Assembly: GCA_963791635.1 (NCBI GenBank) | Contig: CAWBTC010000015.1 | Coordinates: 78,519 to 142,518, forward strand | Direction: 5' to 3' | DNA: 64,000 nucleotides | DNA from: VFMC01 sp963791635 | GTDB taxonomy: Bacteria > Actinomycetota > Acidimicrobiia > Acidimicrobiales > Ilumatobacteraceae | In this document: piece by piece, positions 29,109 through 37,569 of the stretch | How positions within the stretch are numbered: the first letter of the stretch is position 1 | Layout: every line of letters begins with the position of its first letter | Notes under the pieces: model-generated | Databases searched by the model: none | Told to the model about the DNA's origin: nothing | The model's input: the letters and a program-made list of their open reading frames with translations, nothing else | Program-made: the position numbers and the translations under genes

Positions 29109-29740
29109 TGTCTCGAAGGGCGCAGCCCGTCAAGCGGCTCGGCCGACCGAAGGACGTTGCCTCGGCGGAGACACACGAGCGCCTGCTGCAGGTGGCTCGT
29201 CGGGCGTTCGCGCGCGACGGTTTCGACGCGACCACCAACCGGCACATCGCCGATGCCGTGGGCATCACGACCGGTGCGATCTACCACTACTACGCCTCGA
29301 AGGCCGACCTGTACGTCGCGGTGTACGCCGAGGTGCAGGGCATCGTCTACGGCGCGTTCGAGACGGCGATCGCGCCTCACGAGACGCTGGTCGGGCGTTT
29401 CGGCGCCGCGCTCGACGCTGCGGTGGAGCTCAATCGAGAGGATCCATCGATCGCCGGTTTCGTCGTCGGCGTGGCGAGCGAGGCGCAACGTCATCCTGAG
29501 TTGCGGGACTTGTTGGAGATGCGACGAAGCGTGAGCGTGGGGTTCCTGCAACGGCTCGCGAACGATGCGAAGGCGCGCGGTGAGCTGCAGGACGACGTCC
29601 CGGCCGATGCGCTCGAGGACCTCCTCAACGCCGTGCTCTCCGGTCTGGCCCGGTTCAGCAACCAGACCGGAGATTCGGTTCGTCATGCCAACGCGGTGGC
29701 CGTCCTCAAACGGTTCCTCGCCGGCACGTTGATGAAGTAG
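29108..29740 (+). CDS. TetR-family transcriptional regulator
   Basis: 210-residue repressor-type regulator. The N-terminal helix-turn-helix is clear at about residues 22-68 (ARRAFARDGFDATTNRHIAD, then GITTGAIYHYYASKADLYVA). The C-terminal ligand domain is variable, with ELNREDPSIAGFVVGVASEA. It is the last gene of the acyl-CoA synthetase / hydratase / P450 operon, start overlapping the preceding stop, so it likely controls that operon in response to an acyl-CoA or the substrate. Palindromes at 19026 and 40290 are possible targets but unproven. Confidence 0.92.
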   Translation: MSRRAQPVKRLGRPKDVASAETHERLLQVARRAFARDGFDATTNRHIADAVGITTGAIYHYYASKADLYVAVYAEVQGIVYGAFETAIAPHETLVGRFGAALDAAVELNREDPSIAGFVVGVASEAQRHPELRDLLEMRRSVSVGFLQRLANDAKARGELQDDVPADALEDLLNAVLSGLARFSNQTGDSVRHANAVAVLKRFLAGTLMK

Positions 29741-29759
29741 CCCAGCGCGACGCCCGGCG

Positions 29760-30236
29760 TCAGCCGCCGGCGCTCATGCAGGGGATCACGTCCTGCATCA
29801 GCTGGGCCATGACCTCTCCGGAGAGGTCGCCTGCGGACTGGGCGATCGAGGCCATGTCCTCTGGCGACAGTTCGTCGAGGACACCCTTCACGCACTCCTT
29901 GTCCATGCCCGGCTGATCGCCGATCGAATCCATCATCTGTTCGACGAGTGCTTCTGACCCGATGCAGCCGAACAGCTTGCCCTTCAGCGCTTCGCCCTCG
30001 TCGCTGAGCGTGGGCATCTCGTCGTCACCGATGCTCTCGACCATGAGCTCGGCATCTGCATCGGACAACTCACCGGCGATCTTGTCGACGCACTCCTCGT
30101 CGAGGTCGAGGCCATCGGCCTTTGCCGAGTCCACGAGTTCATCCGCGACCTTGGAACGGTCGTCGCCGCCACCCCCTCCACCACAGGCCGTCAGCAGGGC
30201 GAGTGATGCGATGGTCGCGGTCATGATCTTGCGCAT
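29760..30236 (-). CDS. Small acidic lipoprotein, unknown function
   Basis: 158-residue lipoprotein: short signal (MRKIMTATIASLALLTAC) with lipobox, a Gly run, then an acidic helical domain with four spaced cysteines (EECVDKIAGE, FGCIGSE, DKECVKGVL, VIPCMS) that could form two disulfides outside the membrane. AGGAAG ribosome site. It is convergent with the TetR gene, 19 bp apart. I recognise no family name beyond the repeated CVxxxxxxLS pattern, which suggests two copies of one motif. Confidence 0.8.
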   Translation of the reverse strand: MRKIMTATIASLALLTACGGGGGGDDRSKVADELVDSAKADGLDLDEECVDKIAGELSDADAELMVESIGDDEMPTLSDEGEALKGKLFGCIGSEALVEQMMDSIGDQPGMDKECVKGVLDELSPEDMASIAQSAGDLSGEVMAQLMQDVIPCMSAGG

Positions 30237-30384
30237 GGGGTCTTCCTTTCGCGGCCGGTGTGCGGCCTCGTCGGACTTCTCACTATCTCTGTCGGTGTCA
30301 TCCATCGGTCGGACTTGACGTTTCCTTGAGGAATTGGCCGGCGGGCGCGCGAGTGGAGCGACCGTTGTGCTGCCGAGGAGCCGG

Positions 30385-30921
30385 TCAATCGGCGTTCGCG
30401 AACATGAAGAACCAGAGCAGCGCCGTGAGGGACAGGCCGTCTCCCACGTGTCCGGCCAAGATCTCCTCACGCAGCGTGGCGGTGGGCACCCACTCCACTC
30501 GTTCGCTCTCGCTCGGATCGCTCGGCGGTCCGAGATGGGTCGCACCATCGGCTGCGAACAGGTGAAAGGTCGCGTCGCTGGTGCCGTTGTGGGGGAAGTA
30601 CGAGGTGAGGTGACGCACCGGCCCCGGCTGCCATCCGGTCTCCTCGACAGTCTCGCGAACGGCGGTCTGCTCGGGGGTCTCGCCCTCGTCGATCCGGCCG
30701 GCAGGCACCTCCCAACCCCAGGTGTCGGTCGTGAAGCGGTGCCGCCACAGGAGCAGCGTGCCGCGATCGGGATCGTGGACGACCGTGCCGGCCGCCTGTG
30801 CGGGCATTCGGATCACATGGTGATCGAACCGGTTGCCGCCGGGGATCTCGATGTCGGCGAGCGCGAGCCGGACCCATGGACTGTCGTAGATGGTCCGCTC
30901 GCCGTGCACGATCCACTTCAT
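30385..30921 (-). CDS. Nudix hydrolase (ADP-ribose pyrophosphatase-like)
   Basis: 178-residue hydrolase of nucleoside diphosphates linked to another group. The Nudix box fits the consensus: starts GRIDEGETPEQ and ends RETVEETGW, with the catalytic REVxEE-type residues present. The N-terminal IYDSPWVRLALADIEIPGG and HHVIRMP resemble ADP-ribose/sugar pyrophosphatases. GAGGAG lies 6 nt before the ATG. It is divergent from the DUF35/thiolase pair. The exact nucleotide substrate is not predictable. Confidence 0.9.
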   Translation of the reverse strand: MKWIVHGERTIYDSPWVRLALADIEIPGGNRFDHHVIRMPAQAAGTVVHDPDRGTLLLWRHRFTTDTWGWEVPAGRIDEGETPEQTAVRETVEETGWQPGPVRHLTSYFPHNGTSDATFHLFAADGATHLGPPSDPSESERVEWVPTATLREEILAGHVGDGLSLTALLWFFMFANAD

Positions 30922-31001
30922 CGGGGCTCCTCGGTCATCACTGCTCCGCTCTGGCGCGGCTCGGTTGCCGGGCGGACAATCGTACGTGCGAGGATCAGCC
31001 C

Positions 31002-31457
31002 ATGTCCGAACAGGTACTGGTAGCCGAAGGTGTGTTCACCTGGCCCTCCGACGAACCGCAGCTCATCGGGAGCCACTTTCCAGAGAGCGGCGTCACGGTG
31101 TTCCCGCGTTCGGGCGCCTGTCCGAAGACGTCATCACGCGTCGCCGAAGACGTGCTGCTGCCCCGGCGCGGCACGTTGTGGAGCTGGACCATCCAAGGCT
31201 TCCCGCCCAAGAACCCGCCGTACATCGGCACCGAGAGCGCGAAGGACTTCAAGCCCTACGGTGTCGGCTATGTCCAACTCGGCGATCAGGTGATCGTCGA
31301 GAGCCGCCTCACGGTCAGCGATCCTGATCAGCTGGAGATCGGGATGGACATGGAGCTCGTCGTGGTCCCCTTCACCCACGATGCACAGGGTCGTGAGGTG
31401 CTCACCTACGCATTCACCCCTGTCCAGAACTCGAACGACAACGGAGAACCCTCATGA
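31002..31457 (+). CDS. DUF35 OB-fold acyl-CoA-associated protein (thiolase partner)
   Basis: 151-residue protein of the DUF35 (rubredoxin-like ribbon plus OB-fold) family that partners thiolase-like enzymes. The family hallmark GTLWSWTIQGFPPKNPPY is present, as is the C-terminal OB strand region VIVESRLTVSDPDQLEIGM. The N-terminal ribbon keeps only one cysteine (CPKTSS), so it probably does not bind zinc. The stop overlaps the thiolase start (ATGA), strong support for a complex, as known for such pairs in steroid and acyl-CoA metabolism. Confidence 0.87.
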   Translation: MSEQVLVAEGVFTWPSDEPQLIGSHFPESGVTVFPRSGACPKTSSRVAEDVLLPRRGTLWSWTIQGFPPKNPPYIGTESAKDFKPYGVGYVQLGDQVIVESRLTVSDPDQLEIGMDMELVVVPFTHDAQGREVLTYAFTPVQNSNDNGEPS

Positions 31458-32593
31458 GTGACGTTGCCATCGTCGGCATCGGTATCCACCCCTTCGGTCG
31501 CCATGACCTGTCCGGCATGGAACAGGGTGCAGTCGCTGCTCGCGCCGCCATGGAGGACGCGAACGTCGAGTGGACCGACGTGCAGTACGCGTTCGGAGGC
31601 TCCTCGGCAGCCGGTAACGCCGACACGATGGTGAGCATGCTCGGCCTGACCGGCCTGCCGTTCATCAACGTGGCCAATGGCTGCGCCACCGGTGGGAGTG
31701 CGTTGATCAGCGCCTACAACGCGATCAAGGCCGGCGCGGCCGACGTCGTGATGGCGATCGGCTTCGACAAGCACCCCCGCGGGGCGTTCGATCCCGACCC
31801 GGCAGCGTTCGGTCTGGAGAAGTGGTACGGGGACTCCGGACTGATGCTCACCACCCAGTTCTTCGGCATGAAGATCCAGCGCTACATGCACCAGTACGGC
31901 ATCACGAAGTCCACGCTCGCCAAGGTCGCAGTGAAGAACTTCGAGAACGGCTCGAAGAACGAGAACGCGTGGCGCCGCAAGCCGATGAGCGAAGACGAAG
32001 TGCTGAACGCCGCGATGCTCAGCAATCCGCTCACCCAGTACATGTTCTGTTCGCCCGGTGAGGGTGGCGTCGCACTGATCCTCGCTCGGGCAGACCTGGC
32101 GACGAACTACACGTCGAAGCCGGTGTACCTCAAGTCGGCCGTGCTGCGCAGCCGCCCGTTCGGCAGTTTCGAGGTGTTCAACTCCTGGCTGTCACCCGAC
32201 CGTGGTGACAGCCCGAGCGTGGCTGCGGCCAAGGGCGCGTTCGAGATGGCCGGTGTGGCGCCCAGCGAGATCTCCCTCGCCCAGGTGCAAGACACCGAGA
32301 GCGGTGCCGAGATCATGCACATGTCCGAGACCGGGCTGTGCGCCGACGGCGAGCAGGAGCGGATGATCCAGATGGGAGAGACGTCGATCGGTGGTCGCCT
32401 GCCGATCAACACCGATGGCGGCTGCATCGCGAACGGTGAACCGATCGGTGCGTCGGGTCTTCGCCAGGTGTACGAGAGCGTCCTGCAGCTGCAGGGACGT
32501 GCCGGTGCCCGCCAGGTCGAGAACGCCTCGACGGCGTTCACCCACGTGTACGGAGCCCCCGGCATCAGCGCCTGCACGGTGTTGACCGTCTGA
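31454..32593 (+). CDS. Thiolase-like / lipid-transfer-protein family acyl-CoA enzyme
   Basis: 379-residue SCP-x-type thiolase-fold protein. The nucleophile region is NVANGCATGGSAL (C77). The later active-site loop reads CIANGEPIGASGLRQ, with GEP where classic thiolases have GHP, a hallmark of the lipid-transfer-protein subfamily that includes non-thiolytic lyases and aldolases. With the DUF35 partner it may cleave a carbon-carbon bond in a branched or steroid-derived acyl-CoA (inference). Frame intact. Confidence 0.88.
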   Translation: MSDVAIVGIGIHPFGRHDLSGMEQGAVAARAAMEDANVEWTDVQYAFGGSSAAGNADTMVSMLGLTGLPFINVANGCATGGSALISAYNAIKAGAADVVMAIGFDKHPRGAFDPDPAAFGLEKWYGDSGLMLTTQFFGMKIQRYMHQYGITKSTLAKVAVKNFENGSKNENAWRRKPMSEDEVLNAAMLSNPLTQYMFCSPGEGGVALILARADLATNYTSKPVYLKSAVLRSRPFGSFEVFNSWLSPDRGDSPSVAAAKGAFEMAGVAPSEISLAQVQDTESGAEIMHMSETGLCADGEQERMIQMGETSIGGRLPINTDGGCIANGEPIGASGLRQVYESVLQLQGRAGARQVENASTAFTHVYGAPGISACTVLTV

Positions 32594-32663
32594 CGCGAGT
32601 CTTCTTGCGCAGGCGCGGCGCGCGCGAGTGGCTCGGGCCGATCGAGCGATCGGGCGATCCGGC

Positions 32664-32954
32664 TCAGTCGAGGCGGGTGCCGATCACCTCGTCGGGCAGG
32701 ATCTTGGCCACGAAGGTGTAGATCTTGCCGTCCTCGTCGGTGGCGACGCACTCGAAGGAGCTGCCGACATCGGTGGTTGCCGGCTCCGCGCACACGACCT
32801 CGCTGTCGAGGCCGAGCTCGACGAGGACCTGTTCGCGGATGCCGCGTTCAGCGGATCCGGCCGGATCGAACTCGTCCTCGCCGCTGCATGCGTTCAGGGT
32901 GATCGCGAGGATGCCGACCGAGCCGACCAGGGTTGCGGTGCGTGAGATGGACAT
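32664..32954 (-). CDS. DUF4333-type small lipoprotein
   Basis: 96-residue secreted lipoprotein with signal and lipobox (ITLNAC), then a compact domain with two cysteines (VVCAEP and FECVAT) and DGKIYTFVAKIL, the pattern of DUF4333. Found widely in actinobacteria, role unknown. GGAGGAG sits 6 nt before the ATG. Convergent with the thiolase gene. Confidence 0.8.
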   Translation of the reverse strand: MSISRTATLVGSVGILAITLNACSGEDEFDPAGSAERGIREQVLVELGLDSEVVCAEPATTDVGSSFECVATDEDGKIYTFVAKILPDEVIGTRLD

Positions 32955-33045
32955 GGCCGCTCCTCCCGTGGCGTCGGGCCGATGACAACGACGGTCCGCC
33001 GAGCACGGGATCCGTCACGGGGGACCAGAGAGTGATCCGTGTGTC

Positions 33046-33990
33046 TCAGGCGTTGCGCACCGGTTCGAGCCGGGCGGCTCGAGTCACCCGACCGCGTTGC
33101 ACGGTGTCGACGGTGACGAGCACGAGAGCGGCCCACACGAGCGAGAAGCCAGCGACGCGCCACAGTGGCAGTTCCTCGTCGTATGCGATCCAGCCGAGCA
33201 GGAAGTTGATCGTGGGGATCAGGTACTGCATCGGGCCGAGCACGGTGAGCGGCACGCGGTGCGCAGCCCAGGCGAACAGCATCAACGGCACCACCGTCGC
33301 CACGCCGGTCAGTGCGATGAGCAGGAACTGCCCGCCGGTCGCGGTCGACGGGATCGAATCGGCCTCACCGGCGAGCGCCGTTGCGACCACGATCGCCGGC
33401 ACGACCACGATGAAGCTCTCGGCCGCCATGCTCTCGAGCGGCGTGAGCGGCACCTGCTTCTTCAGCCAGCCGTAGAGGCTCCAGGACGAGGCGAGGATCA
33501 GGGCCACCCAGGGCAGCTGGCCGTAGCTCACGGTGAGCACGATCACCGCGGTGACCGCGAGCGCGACGGCGTACTTCTGCAATCGATGCACGGTCTCGTG
33601 GAACACGATCACGCCGACGGCGATGGTGCCGAGCGGCGCCATGAAGTAGCCGAGCGCGGTCTCGATGACGCGCCCATTCACCACGGCGTACACGTAGGCG
33701 CACCAGTTGCATGTGAGCAATGCAGCAGCGAGAGCGACACGGCCGAGCAGCCGACGGTCACGGAGCATGGGGCGCAGATGAGACCATCGTCGCGTCGCCG
33801 TCAACACCGTGGCCATGATCAGTGAAGCACTCATGACTCGCCAGCCCACGAGCTCGAAGGCCTCGAAGTCGGTGAGCTGCTTCCAATAGATCGTGAGTGC
33901 ACCCCACACGAGGTACGCGGTCAGACCGGCGACCAGACCGCTTCGCAGCACCGCGTCGTCGCGGTCGCCTGGTGGGCCGGCGTCGGTCAT
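33046..33990 (-). CDS. rarD: EamA/RarD-family membrane transporter
   Basis: 314-residue, ten-helix drug/metabolite-superfamily protein. The RarD hallmark is at the start (YLVWGALTIYWKQL), with NWCAYVYAVVNGRVIETALG and the second-half LMLFAWAAHRVPLTVLG. Probably exports a small metabolite. Last gene of a three-gene operon; its ATG overlaps the hydrolase stop (ATGA). The gene name rests on family resemblance only. Confidence 0.87.
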   Translation of the reverse strand: MTDAGPPGDRDDAVLRSGLVAGLTAYLVWGALTIYWKQLTDFEAFELVGWRVMSASLIMATVLTATRRWSHLRPMLRDRRLLGRVALAAALLTCNWCAYVYAVVNGRVIETALGYFMAPLGTIAVGVIVFHETVHRLQKYAVALAVTAVIVLTVSYGQLPWVALILASSWSLYGWLKKQVPLTPLESMAAESFIVVVPAIVVATALAGEADSIPSTATGGQFLLIALTGVATVVPLMLFAWAAHRVPLTVLGPMQYLIPTINFLLGWIAYDEELPLWRVAGFSLVWAALVLVTVDTVQRGRVTRAARLEPVRNA

Positions 33991-35120
33991 TCGTTGGATG
34001 GTCGCACGCACGCGTGCACGAGCTCGTTGATGGCGTCGATGCGCGCGAGCTCGACACCTGGATGCTGTTCGAGCGTGTCGTGCAGAAAGCAGAACGAGAT
34101 GCCGGTGTCGGGGTCGAGCCAACAGATCTGGCCACCGGCGCCGTGATGGCCGAACACGCGAGGTGCGCCCTCGGGGAACCACCGCAGTCGCGCGTGGCCG
34201 TCGTCGCCCGCCACCACGCCGGCGATCGTGCGGTTGGCGGGCGTGTTGTCGCCGATGTTGAGGCTGCCGTTGCGTACCGTGCCGATGGCGTCGCGCATCC
34301 ACGGCGACTCGTCGGCGAGGAACGACTGGTAGGTGAGCGCGACGTCGGCAGCGCGGGCACGGCCACCGCCACCCGGGATGCACGCCGCTTGGGCGCGCGG
34401 ATCGTTCATCGACAGCAGCGCCGCGGCATCGACCGAGACCGCCGGGACCAGGTCCCAACGACCGAACACCCGCTCCAGCTCCAGGATCGCGTCGGTCGAC
34501 GAGCCCGGGTGCTCGCCGTGGGCGTGGACCTCGACGACCGGCCCATCGACCTCGACCGCGAGGATCGCCGGCACCCCAGCGGGCGCTGTGACCCGCTCGT
34601 GGACCACCTGTGCGTACGGGTGGCCGCTGAGCGTCTCGATCAGCTCGGCGATCACCCAGTGCGCCGAGATGGGGTGGTACTCGGTCTGCGCGCCGGGCTG
34701 GAAGTCGAGCGTCCACTCGGCGAACTGTTCGCGGCGGCCGGCGCTCGAGCCCCACGAGCGCGGCGACATCGGCGCCTGCGGGAAGCCACCCTGCATGGTC
34801 AGCAGCTGCAGCACGCTCACCTCGGCCTTGCCGTTGGCACCGAACTCGGGCACGTACCGCGCCACGGGCGCGGTGAGCGACAGCGACCCGTCGGCCAGGT
34901 GGGGGAGCAGGGCCATGGCGACGATGGTCTTGGTGGCGCTGAAGATCACGAAGCGGTGCTCGGGTGTGGCTGCGCCAAAGGTGCGACCGGCGATGACGTC
35001 GCCGTCGACGGCGATCGCGTACTGCGCGGCGAGCGAGCGGCCCTCGGCGATCTCGGACTGGATGCGAGCCTCGAGGCGCACAACCGCAGCCTCGTCGATT
35101 CGGTGACCTCCCGTCGTCAC
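33987..35120 (-). CDS. Beta-lactamase-fold serine hydrolase
   Basis: 377-residue member of the class C beta-lactamase/esterase family. The SxxK motif is SATK (FVIFSATKTIVAMA); the second motif is a diverged YHP (EYHPISAHW); the third is HHGAGGQ in place of KTG. No signal peptide, so cytoplasmic; more likely an esterase or peptidase than an antibiotic-degrading enzyme. GTG start in a GTGA overlap with the nitroreductase stop. Middle gene of the operon. Confidence 0.87.
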   Translation of the reverse strand: MTTGGHRIDEAAVVRLEARIQSEIAEGRSLAAQYAIAVDGDVIAGRTFGAATPEHRFVIFSATKTIVAMALLPHLADGSLSLTAPVARYVPEFGANGKAEVSVLQLLTMQGGFPQAPMSPRSWGSSAGRREQFAEWTLDFQPGAQTEYHPISAHWVIAELIETLSGHPYAQVVHERVTAPAGVPAILAVEVDGPVVEVHAHGEHPGSSTDAILELERVFGRWDLVPAVSVDAAALLSMNDPRAQAACIPGGGGRARAADVALTYQSFLADESPWMRDAIGTVRNGSLNIGDNTPANRTIAGVVAGDDGHARLRWFPEGAPRVFGHHGAGGQICWLDPDTGISFCFLHDTLEQHPGVELARIDAINELVHACVRPSNE

Positions 35121-35770
35121 CGCTGCTTCCAGCCGTTGTAGTAGGTGATCTTCTCGACCGGCAGGCGCGAGCCGGGCTTGAAGTCGTCGCCGGTGTAGTA
35201 CGCGACCGGGGTCATCGCCACCTGACACACGTTCTCCGGGATGCCGAGCAGGTCGGCTGCCTCTTGCTCGTAGCCGAGGTGGAGCGTGGTCCACGCGGTG
35301 CCGAGGCCGCGGCTGCGGGCGGCGAGCATGAAGCTCCACACAGCGGGCAGGATGCTGCCGTACATCCCCGCGATCGCACCCTGCTTCAAGCCGGCCGACG
35401 GTTTGCCGATGTAGCACGGGATGAGCATCGCCGGCACCTCGTGGAGGATGTTCGCCAAGTGGTCGCTCGAGGCCATGATCCCACCAGCGTCGGAACGGCC
35501 GGTCTCGTGCACCGCGGCACGCTGGCTCTCGATGTACGGGGCGTAGGCCCGGCGATACAGCTCCGCGATGCCGAGCTTCTTCTCCGGATCGTCCACCACG
35601 ATCCAGCGCCACATCTGCACGTTGCCGCCCGCGGGTGCCTGGGTGGCGATTCGGATGCAGTCCTCGATGAGTTCGCGGGGCACCGGCCGGGCGAGGTCGA
35701 GCCGCTTGCGGACGGCGCGGGTGGTGGTGAGCAGATGATCTGTCTGCCCGAGATCGAACGAGGTGGCCAT
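35117..35770 (-). CDS. Nitroreductase-family flavoprotein
   Basis: 217-residue FMN oxidoreductase. RAVRKRLDLARPVP (FMN phosphate site), TQAPAGGNVQMWRWIVVDD and RSRGLGTAWTTLHLG are the usual blocks. It could reduce nitro groups, quinones or enones. First gene of the operon with the hydrolase and RarD; the promoter is shared with, and symmetric to, that of the divergent mutase gene, and the ATG follows a TACTCT hexamer by 8 nt. Confidence 0.9.
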   Translation of the reverse strand: MATSFDLGQTDHLLTTTRAVRKRLDLARPVPRELIEDCIRIATQAPAGGNVQMWRWIVVDDPEKKLGIAELYRRAYAPYIESQRAAVHETGRSDAGGIMASSDHLANILHEVPAMLIPCYIGKPSAGLKQGAIAGMYGSILPAVWSFMLAARSRGLGTAWTTLHLGYEQEAADLLGIPENVCQVAMTPVAYYTGDDFKPGSRLPVEKITYYNGWKQR

Positions 35771-35777
35771 GAGTTCG

Positions 35778-35784
35778 TAGAGTA
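35778..35784. promoter_or_regulatory. Symmetric divergent promoter, two overlapping -10 elements, both leaderless
   Basis: Seven bases hold TAGAGT on the + strand (35778-35783) and TACTCT on the - strand (35784-35779). Each is followed by exactly 8 nt and an ATG: 35792 (mutase) on + and 35770 (nitroreductase) on -. The whole space between the two start codons is 21 bp, with no room for a ribosome site. Confidence 0.6.
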
Positions 35785-35791
35785 CGGATCC

Positions 35792-37447
35792 ATGAGCACC
35801 CCCGGAGACTTGAACCCCCGAGCGTTGTGGCAGCAGGCGTTCGATGCCTCTCGTGTTCGCGAGGCCGACTACAGCACCATGTCCGGCATCCCACTCGAGC
35901 CGGTGTACGGACCTGCGGATGGCTCGGGCCCGTATCCGGGGGAGTACCCCTACACCCGTGGGCCGTATGCGTCGATGTACCGCTCCAAGTTGTGGACGAT
36001 GCGCATGTTCGCTGGGTTCGGCACCGCAGAGGACACCAACTGGCGTTTCAAGGAGATCCTCAAGTCGGGTGGCGACGGCCTGTCGACGGCGTTCGACATG
36101 CCCACGCTGCTCGGTCTCGACTCCGACGATCCGATGTCGCTCGGCGAGGTGGGCCGCTGTGGCGTGGCGATCGACACCCTTGCCGACATGGAAGATCTTT
36201 ACGCAGGCATCGATCTCGGCGAGATCACCACGTCGATGACGATCAACTCGCCGGCAGCCGCGATCTTCGCGATGTTCATCGCTCAGGCCGAGAAGGCCGG
36301 GGTGCACCGCAGTCGCCTCGGCGGCACGCTGCAGAACGACATCTTGAAGGAGTACCAGGCGCAGAAGGAGTTCGTGTTCCCTCCACGCCAGAGCATGCGG
36401 CTCGTGCGCGACACGATCTCGTTCACTGCGGCGGAGATGCCGCGCTGGAACAGCGTGTCGATCTCGGGGTACCACATTCGTGAGGCCGGCTCCACGGCTG
36501 CCGAGGAACTGGCGTTCACGTTGGCCAACGGGTTCGCCTACGTCGAGCTCGCGATGCAGGCCGGTCTGCCGATCGACTCGTTCGCACCACGGCTGTCGTT
36601 CTTCTTCAACGCCCACATCGACTTCTTCGAGGAGATCGCGAAGTATCGCGCTGCTCGGCGCATCTGGGCTCGTTGGATGAAGGACCGCTACGGGGCAAAG
36701 AGCGAGCGGAGCATGCAGCTGCGCTTCCACACCCAGACCGCCGGAGTGTCGCTGACCGCCCAACAGCCCGAGGTGAACATCGTGCGCACCGCGATCGAGG
36801 CGCTGGCCGGTGTGCTCGGTGGTACGCAGAGCCTGCACACGAACTCGATGGACGAGGCAATGGCGCTGCCCACCGAGAAGTCCGCGCGCATCGCGCTGCG
36901 CACCCAGCAGGTGATCGCGTACGAGACCAACGTCGCCCATGTGTCCGACCCGCTCGGTGGCTCGTGGTTCGTGGAGGAGCTCACCGATGAAATGGAACGC
37001 CAAGCAGAAGCGATCTTCGCCCAGCTCGATGAATTCGGCCACGGCAGCATCCTCGAGGGCTGCATCACGGGCATCGAGGAGAACTGGTTCCAGGGCTGCA
37101 TCGCGGATTCGGCCTACACGCTCGAGCGGAAGATCAACAACGGTCAGCGCATCGTGGTGGGCGTGAACCGCTTCACCGAGGGCAACGACGACGCCGAGAT
37201 GGAACTGCTCGAGATCACCAACGAAGACGAGGCGCGTCAGCTGAAGCGCCTCGACTCGGTACGCCACGACCGCAATCAGTCAGCCGTCGACGAAGTGCTC
37301 GCCAGGCTGGCTACCGAGGCTGCAGATCCCGAGGTGAACCTGATGCCGACGCTGGTGGAGGCAGCGATGTCGTACGCGTCGCTCGGCGAGATCATGAACA
37401 CGATGGCGGATGTCTTCGGCCGCCACGTCGAAGTCCCCACCATCTGA
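35792..37447 (+). CDS. B12-dependent acyl-CoA mutase, large subunit, isobutyryl-CoA-mutase-like
   Basis: 551-residue substrate-binding subunit of an adenosylcobalamin mutase, without the B12 domain, which is supplied by a separate gene at 60526. The TIM-barrel blocks EYPYTRGPYASMY, GLSTAFDMPTLLG, NDILKEYQAQKEF and GGTQSLHTNSMDEA are clear. The residues that tell mutases apart read Phe73 (methylmalonyl enzymes have Tyr; hydroxyisobutyryl enzymes Ile), Ala100 (Asp in hydroxyisobutyryl enzymes) and Gln191 (Arg in methylmalonyl enzymes). That set matches isobutyryl-CoA mutase. No MeaB-type GTPase gene is nearby. Leaderless promoter shared with the nitroreductase gene. Confidence 0.88.
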   Translation: MSTPGDLNPRALWQQAFDASRVREADYSTMSGIPLEPVYGPADGSGPYPGEYPYTRGPYASMYRSKLWTMRMFAGFGTAEDTNWRFKEILKSGGDGLSTAFDMPTLLGLDSDDPMSLGEVGRCGVAIDTLADMEDLYAGIDLGEITTSMTINSPAAAIFAMFIAQAEKAGVHRSRLGGTLQNDILKEYQAQKEFVFPPRQSMRLVRDTISFTAAEMPRWNSVSISGYHIREAGSTAAEELAFTLANGFAYVELAMQAGLPIDSFAPRLSFFFNAHIDFFEEIAKYRAARRIWARWMKDRYGAKSERSMQLRFHTQTAGVSLTAQQPEVNIVRTAIEALAGVLGGTQSLHTNSMDEAMALPTEKSARIALRTQQVIAYETNVAHVSDPLGGSWFVEELTDEMERQAEAIFAQLDEFGHGSILEGCITGIEENWFQGCIADSAYTLERKINNGQRIVVGVNRFTEGNDDAEMELLEITNEDEARQLKRLDSVRHDRNQSAVDEVLARLATEAADPEVNLMPTLVEAAMSYASLGEIMNTMADVFGRHVEVPTI

Positions 37448-37569
37448 GCGAGGACTGCCCTCCGGGCTGCCCGCAACGTCGTGCTCGCTGACCCTCGCGG
37501 TGCCATGATCTGGTTCGTCGGGACCCGGTGGTCTACCTTCACGAACAGATCGACGAATGGGGGTTTGCG

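Noticed and set aside
33987..35120. Antibiotic-resistance beta-lactamase
   Set aside because: It has SxxK but no signal peptide, and the later motifs are of the esterase-like type; a resistance role is not supported.
35771..37267. Long minus-strand frame opposite the mutase gene, fused to the nitroreductase
   Set aside because: Shadow of the mutase gene; nitroreductase similarity begins exactly at 35770.
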